Source: Paraburkholderia fynbosensis (GTDB lineage Bacteria; Pseudomonadota; Gammaproteobacteria; Burkholderiales; Burkholderiaceae). Taken from it: a DNA stretch of 64,000 nucleotides. A model generated the notes under the pieces. The model was not told where the DNA came from and ran no database searches. It worked only from the letters and a program-made list of their open reading frames with translations. Location of the stretch: positions 62,001 through 126,000 of the forward strand of contig NZ_CADIKI010000020.1 of NCBI RefSeq assembly GCF_902859935.1, written 5' to 3'. Positions 60,628 to 64,000 of the stretch are shown one piece after another (the stretch's first letter is position 1; every line of letters begins with the position of its first letter). A program made the position numbers and the translations under genes.

Positions 60628-61641
60628 CTACTCTAACCGATCGGAGATTGCCAAAGCAACTGAAGCCTTACCTACTTCGACATCGACCGCTCGTACAACG
60701 TGAACCTTGTTTTTGCAGGCAGTCACTTCGGCGAGAATCGAAATCGCGATCTCCGCCGGCGTGCGGCTGCCGATATAGAGTCCGACAGGGCCATGCAATG
60801 CACGCATTTCCTCGGTCGAAACGCCGAACAATGCGAGCCGCTCGCGACGCGCCGTGTTATTACGCCGGGAGCCTATCGCGCCAATATAGAAGGCGGGGGT
60901 CTTAAGGGCCTCCATCAATGCGAGATCATCGAGTTTGGGATCGTGAGTCAGTGCGATGATCGCCGTCCGCGAGTCCGGACGCATCCCGGTCACCGTGTCG
61001 TCGGGCATGGTGCGCATTACGCGCGTGTTGGGCACGTTCCACTCGTCGGTGTATTCGGCCCGCGGGTCGCAGATCGTGACGTCATAGCCCAGACCGACCG
61101 CAATCGTTGCGACGTAGCGGGAAAGGTCGCCCGCACCAATCAACAACATCCTATAGCGAGGGCCGTGCACGGTGCGGAGCGCTTGTCCGTCGAACCGCAA
61201 TCCCTCATCGCTGTCCACTGCAAGGATCTCAACTTCGCCCGTTGCCATGTCGAGCCGACGTGAAAAAATCCGCCCCTCCTGCATGGCGTCAACGAAACCA
61301 GCTATGACATCCGCGGTGAGAAGTGGCTCAAGCACAAGCCGAACGGTACCGCCGCAAGGTAGCCCGAAACGGTGCGCTTCATCGGCGCTTATACCGTACG
61401 AGAGCAGTTGCGGGCGTCCTTGAGGTATGCCTTCCCGCCTTACGCGCTCGATCAGATCATCTTCGATGCAGCCACCCGAGACAGACCCGGCCGCCCTGCC
61501 GTCGCCCCGGATCGCGAGCATCGATCCTTCCGGGCGCGGCGACGAACCCCATGTCGAGACCACCGTGACGAGCAGTACACGATTCCCGCTTTCAAGCCAG
61601 CGCAAGGCATTTGACAGCACCTCTCTGTCCATACTGTCCAT
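60628..61641 (-). CDS. XdhC/CoxI family protein
   Basis: The 337-aa product has the XdhC layout: an N-terminal VLLVTVVSTWGSSPRPEGSM and GSVSGGCIEDDLIERVR, then a Rossmann domain YRMLLIGAGDLSRYVATIAV and IGAIGSRRNNTARRERL, with LYIGSRTPAEIAISILAEV near the end. XdhC proteins help insert or sulfurate molybdenum cofactor for xanthine-dehydrogenase-type enzymes. No such enzyme is in the window, so its partner is unknown. It ends a few bases from the convergent regulator gene, and the HD-domain gene lies 12 bases upstream. Confidence 0.9.
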   Translation of the reverse strand: MDSMDREVLSNALRWLESGNRVLLVTVVSTWGSSPRPEGSMLAIRGDGRAAGSVSGGCIEDDLIERVRREGIPQGRPQLLSYGISADEAHRFGLPCGGTVRLVLEPLLTADVIAGFVDAMQEGRIFSRRLDMATGEVEILAVDSDEGLRFDGQALRTVHGPRYRMLLIGAGDLSRYVATIAVGLGYDVTICDPRAEYTDEWNVPNTRVMRTMPDDTVTGMRPDSRTAIIALTHDPKLDDLALMEALKTPAFYIGAIGSRRNNTARRERLALFGVSTEEMRALHGPVGLYIGSRTPAEIAISILAEVTACKNKVHVVRAVDVEVGKASVALAISDRLE

Positions 61642-61653
61642 CGGCGTTTCCGT

Positions 61654-62361
61654 TCAAACAGCCGGCACATCGCCCGGTGATGCGTGATGTCCGCAACCGG
61701 GGTGATGAACGTGCGCCGCGCTGTCGTCCCACTGCGAGCCGAGGATAATCTGGCAGAAATTGAGCCGCTTGTAGCTCGGATCGCGCAACTCCAGCACATC
61801 AGCCTTGACGTTGCCGAACGTGGTGTCGGGTTTCGTGATGGTGCCCTGCGCGAACGCGTCGATAATGCCGTTCTTGAAGTCGTGCTCGCGCGGGTGCGCA
61901 GCGACTACATTCACACGATCCTGTTCCGCGAATTCTGAGTACCCAAGGCCCAGCACATCCATTTCGACACCCGCGGTAACCAGCGCCACCACAGGTTTCA
62001 AATGCCCCGGCACGCCCGGCGTCGTGTGTAAAGCGATCGAAAGCCAGACCTGCTCGATGTCGTATTCGCTGGCTCCGTACTGCCGCAGGAAATCCCCCGC
62101 GGCATTCGCTCCGTCCACTTCGAAACGATCGTTTTTGCTGCTGTAAGCCGGCATCAATCCCATGTCATGGAACATCGCGCCGATGTATAGCAGTTCAGTA
62201 TCGTAAGCGAGCCCTTTGCGATTTCCGACCAGTGAGCCCCACAGGAATACACGCCGTGAATGGTTGTACAACAGGTCAGTCTCCGTGTCGCGTACCATTT
62301 CGGTCGCCGCGCGCGCCATCTGGCTGTCCGGAATCGCAATGCCGGCAATGGTCGTGGTCAT
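61654..62361 (-). CDS. HD-domain phosphohydrolase-like protein (cyanamide-hydratase-like)
   Basis: From ATG 62361 the product is 235 aa. It has LYNHSRRVFLWGSLVG (first His) and LLYIGAMFHDMGLMPAYSS (HD pair) of the HD superfamily, DGANAAGDFLRQYGASEYDI and IALHTTPGVPGHLKPV (further His). The pattern resembles cyanamide hydratase-like HD proteins. The C-terminus (HVHHPGCGHHASPGD) is His-rich, unusual, and may bind metal. The reaction cannot be assigned. It lies 25 bases downstream of the aldo/keto reductase gene and 12 upstream of XdhC, so all three may be one operon. Confidence 0.8.
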   Translation of the reverse strand: MTTTIAGIAIPDSQMARAATEMVRDTETDLLYNHSRRVFLWGSLVGNRKGLAYDTELLYIGAMFHDMGLMPAYSSKNDRFEVDGANAAGDFLRQYGASEYDIEQVWLSIALHTTPGVPGHLKPVVALVTAGVEMDVLGLGYSEFAEQDRVNVVAAHPREHDFKNGIIDAFAQGTITKPDTTFGNVKADVLELRDPSYKRLNFCQIILGSQWDDSAAHVHHPGCGHHASPGDVPAV

Positions 62362-62386
62362 GAGTTTCTCCAGGTAGGTACTTGGC

Positions 62387-63364
62387 TTAGAAGCCGACGT
62401 GAGCGTGTGGAATGTAGGAACGTTCGAGTAGCGCAATCTCCTCGCCGCTCAGATCGAGCGAAAGGGAGGCAACAGCATCCTCGAGATGGAGCGGCTTCGA
62501 CGCCCCGACGATTGGTACGGTCACCTCACGCTTTTGCGCGACCCACGCCAGTGCGACCTGTGCACGCGGAACACCGCGTTCGCGCGCCACCATGGCAACC
62601 GCTTCAATGACACGTCTATCGGCATCGACTGTCTGACCGTAAAGGGACGCACCGATTTCATCGGTCCTCTCCCGTTCGGTCGGTTCGTTCCAGTCCCGCG
62701 TCAGACGGCCACGAGCAAGCGGGCTCCACGGCATCACGGCCAGCCCCTGGTCAGCGCACAATGGGAGCATCTCGCGCTCCTCCTCGCGGTTTAGCAGATT
62801 GAGGTGGTTCTGCATGCTGACGAATTCGGTCCAGCCATGCAGCCTTGACGTGTACAGTGCTTTCGACAATTGCCAGGCAAACATCGACGACGCACCGATG
62901 TAGCGCGCCTTCCCAGCTTTCACCACATCGTGGAGCGCTTCGAGCGTCTCTTCGATCGGGGTCGTGGCATCCCAACGATGGATCTGATAGACGTCGACGT
63001 AGTCTGTGCCGAGCCTGCGCAAGCTGTTGTCGATCTCAGAGAAGATAGCCTTGCGTGACAGTCCCGCGCCATTTGGTCCCGGACGCATCCGGTTGTTCAC
63101 TTTCGTGGCAATAACCACTTCGTCGCGCGTCGCAAACTCCTTGAGCGCACGGCCGACAATTTCTTCAGATGTGCCATCCGAATAGACATTCGCCGTATCG
63201 AAGAAATTGATGCCCATATCGAGCGCCTGACGGATAAGCGGGCGACTGGTTGCCTCGTCGAGGGTCCACACGTGGTTGCCTCGCTCGGCTACACCATAGG
63301 TCATGCATCCAAGGCATAGGCGTGACACATCCAGCCCGGTCCTGCCGAATTTCACATAGTCCAT
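62387..63364 (-). CDS. Aldo/keto reductase
   Basis: The 325-aa protein begins MDYVKFGRTGLDVSRLCLGC. It contains the AKR tetrad pieces: GINFFDTANVYSDG (Asp and Tyr), VVIATKVNNRM (Lys) and YVDVYQIHRWD (His). The C-terminal NADPH-binding region is VPIVGASKPLHLEDAV. It reduces carbonyls with NADPH; the substrate is unknown. The start ATG at 63364 has GGAGATACG upstream. First gene of the leftward AKR-HD-XdhC set. Confidence 0.93.
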   Translation of the reverse strand: MDYVKFGRTGLDVSRLCLGCMTYGVAERGNHVWTLDEATSRPLIRQALDMGINFFDTANVYSDGTSEEIVGRALKEFATRDEVVIATKVNNRMRPGPNGAGLSRKAIFSEIDNSLRRLGTDYVDVYQIHRWDATTPIEETLEALHDVVKAGKARYIGASSMFAWQLSKALYTSRLHGWTEFVSMQNHLNLLNREEEREMLPLCADQGLAVMPWSPLARGRLTRDWNEPTERERTDEIGASLYGQTVDADRRVIEAVAMVARERGVPRAQVALAWVAQKREVTVPIVGASKPLHLEDAVASLSLDLSGEEIALLERSYIPHAHVGF

Positions 63365-63641
63365 TTCGTATCTCCATCAATGCCGGGATTCACTTTGCGA
63401 GCGTGTATCGCCAGATCGCGAAGCACATTCTGGACGACAGACCCTCTTCCACACAGTGAATCCTCGTGAAATGCCGTGAGTCCCTGCGCGGCGGATAAGT
63501 TCACAGGCGGCCTGAAAGTCGAAGCGCGTCGTTTGATGTGACGTCTTTTTACAAGGATTTACTAGAAACGCGTCTAGCGGTCGACCAGACTTGCCCTGAC
63601 TGCGCGATTAAGCGCATACGAGACATCAAGTAGAGGTCGCA
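63365..63641. other. Divergent intergenic region
   Basis: 277 bases between the AKR gene and a rightward membrane-protein gene; it should contain both promoters. No repeat or operator stands out. Confidence 0.4.
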
Positions 63642-63974
63642 ATGGACTATGACTCAGCGATGAACCGCATGGCACCGTCGAATCCTGACGATGCGTATCT
63701 GCACTACCTCAGCAGCGCCACGCCGAATTCGCGACGCACAGCGAATCCGGCGTTGACCTATCTGGCAGCAGCAATCTCCCTGTGGTGTCTGATCGAATTT
63801 CGTTGGGAGGCGCGATGGGAATTAGGGCAGAGCGATCACGGAGTGCGGATTGCCGCGCTTGTGGTGTCGAAAGCCATCGTAATTGGTCTCGGACTAGGCG
63901 TGGTGGCCGGACGCCCGGCAATGCGCATGGCATTTCTATTCCTGTGCGTCATCAGCGCGGCTTGTCTCGTTTGA
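63642..63974 (+). CDS. Small membrane protein of unknown function, 110 aa
   Basis: The product begins MDYDSAMNRMAPSNPDDAYL and has two to three hydrophobic segments: ALTYLAAAISLWCLIEF, ALVVSKAIVIGLGLGVVAG and MAFLFLCVISAACLV. GGTCGC precedes the ATG at 63642. No family is recognised. It ends 26 bases before the window edge. Confidence 0.55.
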   Translation: MDYDSAMNRMAPSNPDDAYLHYLSSATPNSRRTANPALTYLAAAISLWCLIEFRWEARWELGQSDHGVRIAALVVSKAIVIGLGLGVVAGRPAMRMAFLFLCVISAACLV

Positions 63975-64000
63975 AGCCTCCCCCATGTTTACCACGTATC

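Noticed and set aside
1..64000. CRISPR arrays, tRNA or rRNA genes
   Set aside because: No regularly spaced repeats of suitable length and no tRNA-like cloverleaf or rRNA sequence were recognised by eye.

Overview
The window is high-GC DNA whose gene families and codon usage fit the Burkholderiaceae (Paraburkholderia, Caballeronia or Burkholderia). This is inferred from overall protein character; no rRNA or tRNA gene was recognised to confirm it. It reads as a mosaic accessory replicon, either a megaplasmid or a large mobile island joined to a metabolic region.

1-12.5 kb is a defence and selfish-gene block. It holds the start of a tyrosine recombinase cut by the window edge, a HEPN-like gene with coupled small genes, and a protein with a putative DNA-binding N-terminus and a coiled coil. 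Next come an EcoRII-type restriction-modification pair (Dcm-like methylase plus EcoRII-like nuclease) and a compact ubiquitin-like operon (Ubl, E1/ThiF, DUF6527). Divergent from that operon is a TIGR04255 / HTH / zeta-toxin-like operon.

12.2-19 kb is an SOS mutagenesis operon on the minus strand (imuA, imuB, dnaE2, a SRAP/YedK-type abasic-site protein and a small ORF), headed by a perfect LexA box. 19-23 kb carries two small genes, then an IS110-type and an IS1182-type transposase side by side.

25.2-31.8 kb is a possible natural-product or glycan cluster: a radical SAM/SPASM enzyme, three glycosyltransferase-like proteins and an asparagine-synthetase-like PP-loop protein that lacks the N-terminal Cys. 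A 45-codon ORF overlapping the radical SAM start is a candidate precursor peptide. 32.8-36.5 kb holds two large proteins of unknown function; the second may be nuclease-like.

37.4-49.1 kb is a plasmid-type backbone: orphan methyltransferase, HTH protein, DUF7673, SSB, a frameshifted DUF932 gene, KlcA-type antirestriction, a large ParB-like protein, TraD and a MobA/MobL-helicase relaxase. klcA and the parB-like gene diverge from a striking symmetric control region (42431-42655). No type IV secretion genes are visible, so the element could be mobilisable, or its mating genes lie outside the window.

49.8-64 kb is metabolic: an operon of substrate-binding protein, YheO-like regulator, EutB-like dehydratase and EutC-like cyclodeaminase, with a divergent DoeB-like deacetylase, together resembling part of ectoine catabolism. 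After it come a LysR regulator, a quinone-oxidoreductase-like MDR, a flavodoxin-fold NAD(P)H oxidoreductase with a divergent AraC regulator, and a truncated winged-helix/NTPase regulator. XdhC-, HD-domain and aldo/keto-reductase genes and a small membrane protein end the window.
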